This document shows, piece after piece, positions 33,902-43,720 of a stretch of DNA of 64,000 nucleotides (position 1 is the first letter of the stretch; every line of letters begins with the position of its first letter). The position numbers and the translations under genes were made by a program. The DNA is from Photobacterium angustum (GTDB lineage: Bacteria; Pseudomonadota; Gammaproteobacteria; Enterobacterales; Vibrionaceae), in assembly GCF_002954615.1 (NCBI RefSeq), contig NZ_MSCJ01000003.1:1-64000 (forward strand), written 5' to 3'. A model generated the notes under the pieces. That model did no database searches and had not been told where the DNA came from. It saw only the letters and a list, made by a program, of their open reading frames with translations.

Positions 33902-35191
33902 TTATGCCGACATAATATCAATGATTGTTGCATCAGTATTTACCATACCAAATCGAACCATCTTACCGACATTACGAATAGTTGTTTCAACATCTTCAGC
34001 AACAATGCCTTGAGATTGCGCTTCATGATTTTCAATTGCCATTAAAAAGCTCATTACCGCAGAGTTTGTTGAGCTTTTAACTTTCATAGCACACGTTGAT
34101 TTCGCGCCATCACAATACATACCAGTGGTATCACTTAGGGTATTTTGAATCGCTGAACACATTTGCTCAAAATTACCACCTGCTAGATAAACCATACCCA
34201 TAGCAGCTGCAGAACTTGTTACTGCATTACCACAGAATGGTGATAGTGGCGGATAGAATGATTTCATATAAATAGCGCCAAGGTGGCTCATGATTAACGC
34301 GCGTGCTAGTTGTTCTTCAGAAGAGCCATAATGCTTAGCCATTCCAACTATCGGCATAGTTGCAGCAATACCTTGATTACCACTACCGAAGTTACTCATG
34401 GCAGGTAATGTTGCACCACCCATGCGAGCATCTGATGCCGCAGCAGTACGCATTACTATATTGTTAATTAAACCATCGCCAAATAGCCCTTTCGCAATGC
34501 TTTTTTGAATAGTTCTACCTACCTCTAAACCATAGGCATGTTTTAAACCTTCATCTGATAACGCACTATTTAAATCGCGCGCTTCTAGAATAAATTTAAT
34601 CTCTTCAAAATCAACGCTGGTAGCAAACTCATAAATACCTTTGATTGAGATGTCGACACCTTCACACACAGACGCCGTTGATTTTGGTTTCTCACCGGTA
34701 CCTTCATCAGAAGACGCATCAAACACAACTTTGCCATTCAGCATTTTTTTCACAACTTGTGTATGACCACCGCTAATTTCAACCATCGCGACATCATCAC
34801 CCGCTTTGGCCTCTACACAACAGTAAATAAACTCTTTAACGTCTTTACGACCAGCTTTAATTTTACCGTTATCAATCAGTTGTTGCGCTTTCTCTACATC
34901 TTCTGCCGTAATATTTACCAGCACTTCTAAACCACCGTTAGGGTTACCGCCAATAGCACCAGCAGCGGAGGCAATAGGTAAACCAATACGCCCTGTACCT
35001 GGTACAAAAACTCCCATAGAATTTTTGAATAGGTTATCAGAAACCTTAACGTCTAATTCTTCAGGTGCTCGACCAAGTAGCTCAGCAGCAACGGCTGATG
35101 CATAAGCGGCTGAAATAGGCTCTGTACAACCAAACGCAGGTTTAACAACTGTATTGATAATATTTTTATATTGCTGCCATTGTGTATTCAT
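33902..35191 (-). CDS. cyuA: L-cysteine desulfidase / UPF0597 family protein (CyuA, YhaM type)
   Basis: The 429 residues match the CyuA/YhaM family throughout: [15 protein letters not shown] at the N-terminus, [20 protein letters not shown], and near the C-terminus [16 protein letters not shown], whose cysteines are the expected iron-sulfur ligands. The family degrades L-cysteine to pyruvate, ammonia and sulfide; related proteins act on serine. It lies 46 bases downstream of a ridA-type gene, and the two probably form one operon. RidA proteins hydrolyse the reactive enamine/imine intermediates released by such lyases, which fits. Length is normal and no key cysteine appears lost. Cytoplasmic. 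Substrate preference (L-cysteine, D-cysteine or serine) cannot be decided from sequence. Confidence 0.9.
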   Translation of the reverse strand: MNTQWQQYKNIINTVVKPAFGCTEPISAAYASAVAAELLGRAPEELDVKVSDNLFKNSMGVFVPGTGRIGLPIASAAGAIGGNPNGGLEVLVNITAEDVEKAQQLIDNGKIKAGRKDVKEFIYCCVEAKAGDDVAMVEISGGHTQVVKKMLNGKVVFDASSDEGTGEKPKSTASVCEGVDISIKGIYEFATSVDFEEIKFILEARDLNSALSDEGLKHAYGLEVGRTIQKSIAKGLFGDGLINNIVMRTAAASDARMGGATLPAMSNFGSGNQGIAATMPIVGMAKHYGSSEEQLARALIMSHLGAIYMKSFYPPLSPFCGNAVTSSAAAMGMVYLAGGNFEQMCSAIQNTLSDTTGMYCDGAKSTCAMKVKSSTNSAVMSFLMAIENHEAQSQGIVAEDVETTIRNVGKMVRFGMVNTDATIIDIMSA

Positions 35192-35237
35192 AAGTAACCC
35201 CTAACGGTTTTATTTTTATTGTTTAATGCAGTTCTAA

Positions 35238-35618
35238 TTATTTACGGTGTGCAATCGCTTCAATTTCAACCAACGCGCCCATAGGTAAATCTTTCACTGC
35301 AAAACAGCTTCGTGCAGGGCATTCTGTTTTAAAGAAATCAGCATAAACTGCATTAAATGCAGCAAAGTCTTCAATGTTTGCTAGGTAACACGTTGTTTTT
35401 AAAACCGTATCCATGTCACCACCGCCTGCTTCAAGAACAGAACGTAAGTTAACTAATGACTGGCGAGATTGTTCTGCAATACCACCATCAACAATGCCAC
35501 CTTTCTCTTTACACACAGGAAGCTGACCTGATGTAAAAATCAAATCGCCAAATGCATTACCGTGTGAATAAGGACCAATTGCATCTGGTGCTGATTTAGA
35601 TGTGATTACTTTTGTCAT
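35238..35618 (-). CDS. RidA family enamine/imine deaminase
   Basis: 126 residues, the full length of the RidA/YjgF/TdcF family. Visible hallmarks are AIGPYSHGN, FTSGQLP, the trimer-core region VLKTTCYLANIEDFAAFN, and PARSCFAVKDLPMGALVEIEAIA with the active-site arginine and glutamate. The enzyme hydrolyses 2-aminoacrylate-type intermediates to keto acids and ammonia. As the first gene before cyuA it would remove the intermediate made during cysteine or serine breakdown. A promoter-proximal palindrome at 35673-35682 is shared with the divergent azlC gene. Confidence 0.93.
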   Translation of the reverse strand: MTKVITSKSAPDAIGPYSHGNAFGDLIFTSGQLPVCKEKGGIVDGGIAEQSRQSLVNLRSVLEAGGGDMDTVLKTTCYLANIEDFAAFNAVYADFFKTECPARSCFAVKDLPMGALVEIEAIAHRK

Positions 35619-35671
35619 AATTTTTATCTCGCTATCGAAAATTCAAATTTAGTTTAACCCTTAAAAATCAA

Positions 35672-35688
35672 TAATTGCAATTTTTTTT
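35672..35688 (+). promoter_or_regulatory. Putative operator copy 1 (TAATTGCAATTTTTTTT)
   Basis: Contains the perfect 10-bp palindrome AATTGCAATT at 35673-35682, about 55 bases upstream of the ridA start. The same 17 bases recur at 35895-35911 near azlC in the same orientation. Confidence 0.5.
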
Positions 35689-35894
35689 GCGTTTATTTTT
35701 GAGATCAATATTTCCATATATAAAAATTATTTTTTAAACCACTGATAAATAGAGATAAATAAGAAAATAATATCAATAAAACGCCACTATGTAAAAATAT
35801 GTTAATAGCATTGTGGTAAAAATGATTGAACAAAAAGTAATATTAAAATATATTTGCATAAAAATAAGACAGCAAAAAAGATAATTACTCAGCT

Positions 35895-35911
35895 TAATTG
35901 CAATTTTTTTT
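35895..35911 (+). promoter_or_regulatory. Putative operator copy 2 (TAATTGCAATTTTTTTT)
   Basis: Second copy of the 17-base sequence with the palindrome AATTGCAATT at 35896-35905, about 38 bases upstream of the azlC start. A common regulator, possibly the nearby YheO-like protein, is inferred. Confidence 0.5.
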
Positions 35912-35943
35912 TCATTTAACGACACAGAACAAATAGGCGCCGC

Positions 35944-36720
35944 ATGAAAAAACAACTTATACAAGCAGGTTTAAAGGCAATCTTCCCGCTCTGCGTAGGG
36001 GCATTCCCATTTTCATTTATTGTGGGAGCAATCAGTATTAACGCTGGTATGGACGTTCTACAAAGTACGTTATGGTCACTGACTGTTTTTGCAGGCTCAG
36101 CACAGATGGTTGCGCTTGGTCTGGTGCAATCTTCAACGGAATTGATTGTGATTGCGTTAACAACCTTTGTTATCAACTTACGCCACATTCTATATAGCGC
36201 GTCACTGTCTGAATATGTAAAAGAATACTCGATGCCGACACGCGCACTAATGGCATACGGCTTAACCGATGAGGTATACGCTGCAACCGTTGGTGAGATG
36301 AAACATGAGAAACCAGGGCGTCATTGGTTTTATTTAGCGGCAATGTTTGGTTTTTGGGTGAACTGGGTTGTTGCTGATTTCTCTGGTGCCATGATTGGTT
36401 CGTATTTTCCTCACATCGCCGATTACGGTTTAGATTTTGCGATGGTTGCCGCCTTCATTGCTATCGTTATCCCACAAGTTAAAAATCGTGAGTGTATTGT
36501 TGCTGCAGTCGTCGCTACAGTAACCGGAATCTTACTTTCAGGCCTTCCTTATTCACTAGGCTTAGTTGTAGCGGCTGTCGTTGGTGTGTACGCAGGCTAC
36601 AAAATGGATTTATCAACTGAGCGTATGGAAGCCGAGTTGAAAGAAGAAGTTCGTCACGAAATTAAAAAAGAAGATAAAGAGCAAAACAATACTCAACCAA
36701 TCAACGCAATCGCTGAATAA
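35944..36720 (+). CDS. azlC: AzlC family amino-acid exporter subunit
   Basis: 258 residues matching the AzlC/YgaZ family: GAFPFSFIVGAISINAGMD, the conserved block FAGSAQMVALGL, INLRHILYSASLS, and GLTDEVYAAT. Several transmembrane helices are followed by a charged cytoplasmic tail rich in E and K (STERMEAELKEEVRHEIKKED) that is longer than usual. AzlC and the small AzlD subunit together export branched-chain or other amino acids across the inner membrane; azlD follows by 14 bases. Divergent from ridA-cyuA and probably co-regulated. The exported substrate is unknown; a cysteine-, serine- or valine-related amino acid is inferred from context only. Confidence 0.9.
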   Translation: MKKQLIQAGLKAIFPLCVGAFPFSFIVGAISINAGMDVLQSTLWSLTVFAGSAQMVALGLVQSSTELIVIALTTFVINLRHILYSASLSEYVKEYSMPTRALMAYGLTDEVYAATVGEMKHEKPGRHWFYLAAMFGFWVNWVVADFSGAMIGSYFPHIADYGLDFAMVAAFIAIVIPQVKNRECIVAAVVATVTGILLSGLPYSLGLVVAAVVGVYAGYKMDLSTERMEAELKEEVRHEIKKEDKEQNNTQPINAIAE

Positions 36721-36734
36721 TAAGGGCTACTTTT

Positions 36735-37115
36735 ATGGATTCTCATGCACATATCGCTTTAAGTAACGAATTTGTAATTTACTTATCTTTAGTGATGGCT
36801 GTAGCCACATTTATTATCCGTTTCGCGGTTATTGGTATGGCAGGACGCTTCAATATGTCTGAGCGTTTTAAAAAGACATTACGCTTTGTACCTGTAACAG
36901 TATTGCCAGCAATCATTGCAGTAGAAATTCTAGGTAAAGGTTCAAACTTTGCCTTTAACCTTGAAAACCCAAAAGTGCTCGCTGCGATTGTTTGTACTAT
37001 CGTTAGTCTTCGTTTTGGACTTATCTGGGTGGTAATTAGTGGCTTAATCTCATTAGTCATCTTCCAAAATTACTTAGAACCAATTACTCAGTTCTTAACG
37101 CATTTCATGGCGTAA
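36735..37115 (+). CDS. azlD: AzlD family small exporter subunit
   Basis: 126 residues with four hydrophobic segments and the family pattern (IRFAVIGMAGRFNMSERFKKTLRFVPVTVLPAIIAVEIL). It follows azlC by 14 bases with AAGGG before the ATG. It pairs with AzlC (as YgaH pairs with YgaZ) to form the exporter. Slightly longer than typical AzlD because of its N-terminus. Confidence 0.9.
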   Translation: MDSHAHIALSNEFVIYLSLVMAVATFIIRFAVIGMAGRFNMSERFKKTLRFVPVTVLPAIIAVEILGKGSNFAFNLENPKVLAAIVCTIVSLRFGLIWVVISGLISLVIFQNYLEPITQFLTHFMA

Positions 37116-37134
37116 CAATTAAGACTGATACACA

Positions 37135-37165
37135 AAAATCCCGAGTTTAGCTCGGGATTTTTTTT
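37135..37165 (+). terminator. Terminator of azlCD
   Basis: Perfect 11-bp stem AAAATCCCGAG / CTCGGGATTTT with a 5-base loop and a T-run on the plus strand, 20 bases after the azlD stop. Confidence 0.92.
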
Positions 37166-37424
37166 AATTACGTTCATCCAATAACAATTTTTTGATTCGG
37201 TTGCCTGTGTTACACCTGTTCGTCATGAAGAACAGTAGATAAAATATGATATTAGAGGGACAATTCTTTATTATCATTTCTAGGCTAAATCACTATCAGT
37301 GAAATTTAGCATCTTTAGATAACTTGTTTATTTAGCGAAGCATAAACTTGTATGTTCTAAATGTATTTATATAAAGAAATCATTAATAGTAATGAACAGT
37401 TAATTTTTAATACCATAAAACAAA
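37166..37424. other. Intergenic, nothing recognised
   Basis: About 260 bases of AT-rich sequence between the azlD terminator and the terminator of the small cold-shock-domain gene. I see no gene, repeat or clear signal. Confidence 0.4.
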
Positions 37425-37464
37425 ACAGCCCAAGATATAATAGTTATATTATTTCTTAGGCTGA
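37425..37464 (-). terminator. Terminator of the short cold-shock-domain gene
   Basis: Imperfect long hairpin (CAGCCcAAGAtATAAT / ATTATtTCTTaGGCTG) followed on the minus strand by TTTTGTTTT. It lies about 50 bases after the gene. Confidence 0.65.
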
Positions 37465-37512
37465 ATGTTATTCTCATAATCTATAAAGAGTATGAGTTAT
37501 AATTTATCGTTT

Positions 37513-37713
37513 TTAGATGAAACGAATTTTTACTGCTTTTAGCTTATTGCTTGAATCGTCAAGAGAAAATTCAACCATGCTACCAGATGAAGGCTGTGAA
37601 TGACTGCATACTTGAGATGCGTCAAAACGAATATCGCCACCAAGATCGCTAGTAATTAAGCCAATCTTTTCTACTGGATTGAAGCTACGAATAATACCTG
37701 TTTGTGAAGTCAT
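37513..37713 (-). CDS. Short cold-shock-domain-like protein with a degenerate nucleic-acid face
   Basis: 66 residues with the size and strand order of a CspA-type OB fold: TGIIRSFNPVEKIGLITSDLGGDIRFDASQV ... VEFSLDD ... LKAVKIRF. The usual RNP1 (KGFGFI) is replaced by KIGLIT and RNP2 (VFVHF) by IRFDAS, so most of the stacking aromatic residues are missing. It therefore probably binds nucleic acid weakly or has another role. The start is supported by AAAGGAAA seven bases before the ATG. The leader upstream contains a small hairpin (37856-37880). Its own terminator follows, so it is monocistronic. Confidence 0.75.
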   Translation of the reverse strand: MTSQTGIIRSFNPVEKIGLITSDLGGDIRFDASQVCSHSQPSSGSMVEFSLDDSSNKLKAVKIRFI

Positions 37714-38346
37714 AGTTATATTTCCTTTCAGCCCAAACAGCGCTTTAAATTAGCGGTTTTGTTTGTGGCTATCAATTTGAGTTCGAATAGTTAAAACCAC
37801 CAATTAATAATAACTGTGGTAATTATCGTTTTACTCATTGACCTACTACTTCTGAGCTAAAAGATCACCCTTCTTTTAGCCGATCATTGCGCCTTTCGTT
37901 TGCAACAATAACGAATAACAATGTTAGAAATGACGTTTTGATTAAAAAAACACATGAGGTCCGAGTAACAGACGAGATAGACATTAAACGCTAAATTTTA
38001 TTCTGTAAATATTTTTATGTCTTTTTTTTGTAAAAAACTGTGGATAACCACTGAAGAAAAACCTTAGCCATTGTTTTTAAAATAAAAAAATATCGTTTTC
38101 TATTTATTATAAAAACCATAACGCGGTCAAAAAACAAACAAAAATAGAGGCAAAACCTACAATAAAACAATCTTCAATTATAAATAACAAACTTTCACCT
38201 AAAATAAGTACGATAATGACATAAATAATCGTCTATTTTTTAATCTGCATAAATGAAAGGAATAATTACGATATAAAATGACTAGGTTTCTTATATAAGC
38301 AAGGGTAAAGTATGCTTAAAGAGACCGAAGGTTATAAGGAACTTCG
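37714..38346. other. Long intergenic region between the cold-shock-like gene and pdxY
   Basis: 630 bases without a supported gene. It should hold both divergent promoters. An inverted repeat GCTAAAAG / CTTTTAGC at 37856-37880 lies in the likely leader of the cold-shock-like gene. The ribosome-binding site of pdxY (ATAAGGA) sits at its right end. The rest is AT-rich and I see nothing else. Confidence 0.45.
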
Positions 38347-39207
38347 ATGAAAGGTATTCTATCTATTCAATCACATGTTGTGTATGGTCACGCAGGAAAT
38401 AGCTCTGCTGTTTTTCCTATGCAACGTATGGGATTTGAAGTATGGCCACTTAATACTGTGCAATTTTCTAATCACACCCAATATAAAGAAGGTTGGACAG
38501 GCAAAGCTTTCTCTGGTGATGATATTAATGAGCTTGTTGCAGGCATTGAAGGCATTGATCAATTAAAGAACTGCGAAGCAGTACTGACTGGTTATCAAGG
38601 TAGTGCAGCACAATGTCTTGCGATTATCGATACCGTGAAAAAGGTTAAGCAGCAAAACCCGAATGCAATTTATATCTGTGATCCTGTTATGGGTGATCCA
38701 GAAAAAGGCTGTATTGTTGCAGATGGTATCGCTGAATACCTGATTAATGATGTAATGCCTATTGCTGATGCCATCGTGCCGAATCAATTCGAACTAAGCC
38801 AATTTGTCGGCATGGAAATCAATAACCTTGCTGATGCTGTTACTGCATGTCAAAAAGCCTTAACAATGGGGCCTAAAATGGTACTTGTTAAGCACTTACA
38901 CAGTATATCTGATGATAAGTTTACGATGATGCTAGCAACGCAAAATGGTTGTTTCCTTGCGCAACGTCCACATCTTAAGTTTGATAAACAACCTGTTGGT
39001 GTAGGTGATTTGATCTCATCATTATTTACGGCAGGGCTATTGAAAGGCTGGGCACCAGAACAGGCTTTTGAACATGCACATAATGCTTGCTACGCGGTGT
39101 TAAAAGAAACACATAAACGTGGCGAATGGGAATTACAAACCATTGCAGCACAAGATGAGATTGTTGCACCTAGTGAAGTATTCCCAATCAGCGCAATCAA
39201 CGAATAA
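38347..39207 (+). CDS. pdxY: Pyridoxal kinase PdxY
   Basis: 286 residues, the normal length, matching PdxY along its whole length: [26 protein letters not shown] at the N-terminus, the lid region [37 protein letters not shown], and the kinase anion-hole motif [10 protein letters not shown] near the C-terminus. It phosphorylates pyridoxal to pyridoxal 5'-phosphate in the vitamin B6 salvage pathway, in the cytoplasm. The start has AAGGA eight bases upstream. Monocistronic between a long upstream region and a strong terminator. Confidence 0.96.
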   Translation: MKGILSIQSHVVYGHAGNSSAVFPMQRMGFEVWPLNTVQFSNHTQYKEGWTGKAFSGDDINELVAGIEGIDQLKNCEAVLTGYQGSAAQCLAIIDTVKKVKQQNPNAIYICDPVMGDPEKGCIVADGIAEYLINDVMPIADAIVPNQFELSQFVGMEINNLADAVTACQKALTMGPKMVLVKHLHSISDDKFTMMLATQNGCFLAQRPHLKFDKQPVGVGDLISSLFTAGLLKGWAPEQAFEHAHNACYAVLKETHKRGEWELQTIAAQDEIVAPSEVFPISAINE

Positions 39208-39232
39208 GCCTTGCTCTGATAAAAGAACAAAC

Positions 39233-39261
39233 AAAAAAGCAGCTTAATCGCTGCTTTTTTT
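39233..39261. terminator. Bidirectional terminator between pdxY and fetB
   Basis: Perfect stem AAAAAAGCAGC / GCTGCTTTTTT with a 6-base loop. It serves pdxY on the plus strand and, with its A-run, fetB on the minus strand. Confidence 0.92.
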
Positions 39262-39278
39262 ATTGCCGAAAATAGTAC

Positions 39279-40058
39279 TTATTGCACTTCCCCATACGCA
39301 TTAAACGTCACTCGTCTCACAATACTTAACGTTGTTGCCACTGAAATCACCCCTGAAATAAAAATCGCGACCATAATCACTAGTTGGTATTTCACTGCCA
39401 CCAGCGGGGCCGCTCCACCTAAAATTTGTCCAGTCATCATTCCTGGTAAACTGACAATCCCTAATGTCGTCATCGCGGCTAATTGTGGGGTTAATGCTGC
39501 TTTAACTGCTGTTTGTATAAACGGTAAAGCAGGATCAGGAGCTCCTAATGACAAGTAATACTGATATTCAGGATGATTATCTTTTAATAAACTCCCCCAG
39601 CGTGATAGTGCTAATACATTTGCCATTAAGCTATTACCAAGCAGCATCCCAGCAATTGGGATCATATATTGTGCTTGCCACCAAGGATTGACTTGAATTA
39701 CCCCTATCAGCATGACAGGTAAAGCAACCAATAATGCAGCACACTGCCCTGTTATTACTGCAGGCAAAACACGCTTTATATTCACCTCTGCCCGTTTACA
39801 AATCGTATAGCTTGCCATTAATGCCATGATAGTTAACCACAGCATGTTTATCGCCACACTCTGCAAACCAAATAAGGTATGAAGATAAATACCCACAACA
39901 GATAGCTGTAATGTCATGCGTAATACGCCATTAATTAAGGTGCGATTTAACCCTAACTGCCAACGTTGAAACAAGAATATTGGGATAAGTAGCAGCAGGT
40001 AGAAACCCGCCATCGCCAGCCAATGAATATCCAAAGTACTATTGATTGGTTCAGACAT
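39279..40058 (-). CDS. fetB: FetB-type ABC permease (UPF0014 family)
   Basis: Membrane protein of about 260 residues with seven hydrophobic segments and the family blocks LNGVLRMTLQLSVVGIYL-like near the N-terminus (here INGVLRMTLQLSVVGIYLH), MIPIAGMLLGNSLMAN, and LGIVSLPGMMTGQILGGA. In E. coli FetAB exports iron and protects against peroxide stress. I prefer the ATG at 40058, which has AAGGA eight bases upstream and overlaps the fetA stop by 8 bases; an ATG at 40067 is also possible. Translationally coupled to fetA. Confidence 0.9.
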   Translation of the reverse strand: MSEPINSTLDIHWLAMAGFYLLLLIPIFLFQRWQLGLNRTLINGVLRMTLQLSVVGIYLHTLFGLQSVAINMLWLTIMALMASYTICKRAEVNIKRVLPAVITGQCAALLVALPVMLIGVIQVNPWWQAQYMIPIAGMLLGNSLMANVLALSRWGSLLKDNHPEYQYYLSLGAPDPALPFIQTAVKAALTPQLAAMTTLGIVSLPGMMTGQILGGAAPLVAVKYQLVIMVAIFISGVISVATTLSIVRRVTFNAYGEVQ

Positions 40059-40719
40059 TACACTCATCCTTACTCAACGACATAGTATGTACGTGTGTTG
40101 CACTTGTTAGCCAAACAGGATCATGTGATACCGAGATACATATTAACGAACTGTCTTCAATCAACTGAATAATATGATCTCGCCCAACGGGATCTAATGC
40201 GGACGTTGGCTCATCCATTAACCATATTTCTCGCTGCATAAGTAACCCTCTCGCAATAGCGACACGCTGTTTCTCACCACCAGAAAGAGACGCTATCGTC
40301 TTTTCTAATAGCACATCAATACCGGCTTTTTTTAGCGCTGAAAGGCATGCTTGTTCATCTGGTAAGGGTAAATGGCTTATCGCTTTAAGTCGCCATGGAA
40401 GGTGAAGTACATCACGTACACATTCTCCTCCCATTACAGCTTGCTGAGGAAAATAACAGATCTGCTGACGCCAAAAATGTAAAGCACTCTCACTTATTGG
40501 CTGATCGTTATAAAGTACTTCGCCAGACTGAGGGGCTTTTAAACCAGCAATCACCTGTAACAAGCTACTTTTACCACAACCAGAGACACCTGAAATAGCA
40601 AGATGCTGCCCCACATGAAGTGCAGCCGAAAGAGGAGGAGCTGAAGAAGCTTCAAAACCAGAGCGCAATTTATGAAAGATAAGCTGTCGAGGATGAGAAG
40701 AATAAGAATTAGCTGACAT
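40051..40719 (-). CDS. fetA: FetA-type ABC transporter ATP-binding protein
   Basis: A complete ABC ATPase: Walker A GVSGCGKSS, Q-loop region CYFPQQAVMG, signature LSGGEKQRVAIARG, Walker B IWLMDEPTSALDP, and the switch histidine in ISVSHDP. The ATG at 40719 (MSANSYSS) is preferred; the frame is also open from a TTG at 40767 but that start has no ribosome-binding site. It partners with FetB for ATP-driven export, probably of iron. Gene order and overlap match E. coli fetAB. Confidence 0.91.
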   Translation of the reverse strand: MSANSYSSHPRQLIFHKLRSGFEASSAPPLSAALHVGQHLAISGVSGCGKSSLLQVIAGLKAPQSGEVLYNDQPISESALHFWRQQICYFPQQAVMGGECVRDVLHLPWRLKAISHLPLPDEQACLSALKKAGIDVLLEKTIASLSGGEKQRVAIARGLLMQREIWLMDEPTSALDPVGRDHIIQLIEDSSLICISVSHDPVWLTSATHVHTMSLSKDECNV

Positions 40720-40854
40720 GATATAGCAACCGAAAACACAACGAATAGAGCTAGTGTATGGGAGCAATAACAGTGACTCAAATAATTTTAAAGTAATGAT
40801 ACCGATAAAGGCATAAATAGAGAGGAAGAGATGATTCTAGCAGATGACAGATAC

Positions 40855-40884
40855 AAAAATGCCGACATAACGTCGGCATTTTTC
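40855..40884 (-). terminator. Terminator of the cspA-like gene
   Basis: Stem AAAATGCCGAC / GTCGGCATTTT with a short loop and a T-run on the minus strand, 23 bases after the stop. Confidence 0.92.
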
Positions 40885-40906
40885 AAACATTTAACGCAAA
40901 AAAGAA

Positions 40907-41475
<569 letters not shown>

Positions 41476-41511
41476 GCGCCCTACCGCTTTTATTAATCAC
41501 ATGTAGGACGC
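41476..41511 (-). terminator. Terminator of the 5'-nucleotidase gene
   Basis: Imperfect stem GCGTCCTAC / GTAGGGCGC (minus-strand reading) followed by TTTTTATTTTTT, 30 bases after the stop. Confidence 0.78.
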
Positions 41512-41540
41512 ATACTTTATTTGCCTAAAACCGCAGAGGT

Positions 41541-43526
41541 TTATTTTTGTACGCGATCTAGCGTAACAACTTCATAATTTAGCGGTACAAGGGTAGGACG
41601 ACTTTGCTGGATATAATCAATCACAGCTTGAGCATCTGTATTACAACGCATGTTCGCGGCTTTACAGTTTGGCGCAGCTCCTTGGTAATTCACTTGGTAC
41701 TTGTCGCCTACTTTTTCAATGTTCTTAACCTTAAAGCCTGTTAACTTGCCATCAACATACGCTAAATCGACACGTCCAGAGTGATCCTTTTGCGCTTGAT
41801 AAACAGGTGTCCAACCATCATTACCCGTTGCGTTATAATTATTTACTGCAACATTGTAAGTTTTATTATCTTGAATTGGCGTCCAAACTAGGTTCTTTTC
41901 TGTGCCAGTCATCACCTCAACATTATTAACCTTGCCTGCTTTATTTGCTTCTGTTTCGGTAAAGCTATAACGAATATGACCGCCATATGGGAATTTACCA
42001 GCATGAGAGCCTTCAGGCAGCGTTGCAGAAACCGTTTGTTGTAATAACTGTTTAATCACAGCACCTTTAAGTGGTAACACAGACATAAAGTTTGAGAATG
42101 GTAAAAGCTCTAATGACACATTACCTTCACGGTATTCACCCGCCTCAATATTGGTACGAATACCACCCGCTCCGATCAAGGCAAAATCCACTTTCATGCC
42201 CGTTACTTTTTGAACTTGAGGCTCATTCGCCCAGTAATATTGACCTTCAGCCATAATAGGCGCGACATCTGATCCATGCTTATCTGTACCACGATCGCCA
42301 GGACGTCGCTCATGTTTAATTTCTACTGGCACTTGAGCGATGGTTTTACCGTACGCTTTATCTACTGCTGGTTTGTATTTAGTATCAATACGTTGGCGTA
42401 ATAAAACATCTTCATCTGTGATCGTGATTTTATCATGATTATCGATGAATTTTTCAACGATTGCAGTTTGTACAGGGGTAAACATATCGCTTTGTTTACG
42501 ATCGGCATGATGGTAGAACTCATCGTTACTCAGTAAGGTATTGTGACCTGCGCACTTCACCACATCACCGTTCGCATCAAAGCTTACATTTACTCGGCCA
42601 ATCGCTTGAGCATACTCACCCGCCTGAACGACACATGTTTCAGTCGTACCATTTGGGTTCTTCACCATTTGGGCATACATGCCATTATTGTTTAAACCCA
42701 AGTCAGCAAAATCACCTAATAAAGTATGTGAGTGACCGCCAACAATAAGATCAATACCATTAACTTTTGACGCAACATCAAGATCTACCGCATTACCGAT
42801 ATGCGTGAGCGCAATAATATTATCAATGCCCTTACTCTTTAGCATATCGACGGTGGCTTGTGCCGTTTTTACCATATCGTAAAATTTCACATCACCCGTA
42901 TTAGGTGCAATGTTTGCCATGTTATCTAATGCAATACCAAATACTGCAACAAGATTTTTATCTTTAGGTAAATTATTAATATCTTTAACAATTGTCTTAT
43001 TATTGCCATCAAAAGCAAAAATTTGGTAAGGACGTAAGTTAGTTTGATCTTTCAGATCAGCATCTTGGCTAGCATCTACGTTAGCCGCAAGCACAGGAAA
43101 ATTAACGCTACCGATAAAAGCATTTAATTTTTTATTATTTAAATCAAATTCATGGTTACCTAATGCCATCGCATCTAAGCCCATTTTGCTTAGCATGTCA
43201 GCATTCATTGCCCCATGGTTTAGCTTAAAGTAAGCACTACCTTGCCAAGCATCACCACCGTGTAAGAACAGTAAGCTTTGATTATCTTTTTTTGCTTCAG
43301 CTTTATATTCTTTCGCCATCGTTTGTAAGCGAGGATAGCCACCAAACTCGTTATAAACTTTGGTATCGTCAGCTTTAAAACTAGATTTCACAGGGTCGAA
43401 ATTAGAGTGGGTATCATTAATATGCGCGACCGTTAGCGTAAAAGGTTGGTGTTGAACGATAGGCGTTGTTGCACACCCTGAAATAGCTAAAGTGATAGAA
43501 AGTGCGATAAGAGGCTTGCTAAACAT
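41541..43526 (-). CDS. UshA/NutA-type 5'-nucleotidase lipoprotein
   Basis: 661 residues. A signal peptide with lipobox (ISGC at about residue 18) makes it a lipoprotein, as in Vibrio NutA. The metallophosphatase domain shows all the di-metal motifs: HINDTH, GGDAWQG, GNHEFD, THIG and GGHSH. The C-terminal 5'-nucleotidase domain contains ALIGAGGIRTNIEAG and NNYNATGNDGW. It hydrolyses extracellular nucleotides to nucleosides and phosphate so they can be taken up. It is longer than the usual 550-600 residues because of extra sequence near the middle and the C-terminal CxxxxCxxD segment. The start has TAAGGAT upstream. Monocistronic. Confidence 0.9.
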   Translation of the reverse strand: MFSKPLIALSITLAISGCATTPIVQHQPFTLTVAHINDTHSNFDPVKSSFKADDTKVYNEFGGYPRLQTMAKEYKAEAKKDNQSLLFLHGGDAWQGSAYFKLNHGAMNADMLSKMGLDAMALGNHEFDLNNKKLNAFIGSVNFPVLAANVDASQDADLKDQTNLRPYQIFAFDGNNKTIVKDINNLPKDKNLVAVFGIALDNMANIAPNTGDVKFYDMVKTAQATVDMLKSKGIDNIIALTHIGNAVDLDVASKVNGIDLIVGGHSHTLLGDFADLGLNNNGMYAQMVKNPNGTTETCVVQAGEYAQAIGRVNVSFDANGDVVKCAGHNTLLSNDEFYHHADRKQSDMFTPVQTAIVEKFIDNHDKITITDEDVLLRQRIDTKYKPAVDKAYGKTIAQVPVEIKHERRPGDRGTDKHGSDVAPIMAEGQYYWANEPQVQKVTGMKVDFALIGAGGIRTNIEAGEYREGNVSLELLPFSNFMSVLPLKGAVIKQLLQQTVSATLPEGSHAGKFPYGGHIRYSFTETEANKAGKVNNVEVMTGTEKNLVWTPIQDNKTYNVAVNNYNATGNDGWTPVYQAQKDHSGRVDLAYVDGKLTGFKVKNIEKVGDKYQVNYQGAAPNCKAANMRCNTDAQAVIDYIQQSRPTLVPLNYEVVTLDRVQK

Positions 43527-43647
43527 ACGAGATCCTTACTCCATTGTAATCGTTTGCGCGAGCAGCATACTCCACATTTAAAACCTTTTCAGCAATGGAT
43601 ATCAAAATAATATTCTTTCAAACTGCCTTTTTATTTGGAATATATAA

Positions 43648-43699
43648 AAAATGGCTTCTATGGTTGTCTTTCTAGTTGAAAGTACATAAGAAGCCATTT
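43648..43699 (-). terminator. Terminator of the cytochrome c peroxidase gene
   Basis: Stem AAATGGCTTCT / AGAAGCCATTT around a 29-base loop, followed on the minus strand by TTTTATA, 20 bases after the stop. Confidence 0.8.
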
Positions 43700-43720
43700 G
43701 AAACCATCTAAATAACAAAG

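Larger units (their letters stand above)
35619..35943. promoter_or_regulatory. Divergent promoter region between ridA-cyuA and azlCD
   Basis: A 325-base AT-rich region with no gene. It contains two copies of the same 17-base sequence, one near each end, listed separately. It should hold the promoters of both divergent units. Confidence 0.65.

Noticed and set aside
40720..40767. TTG start extending FetA by 16 residues
   Set aside because: No ribosome-binding site, and the extra residues (PYTSSIRCVFGCYI) are not part of the ABC domain.
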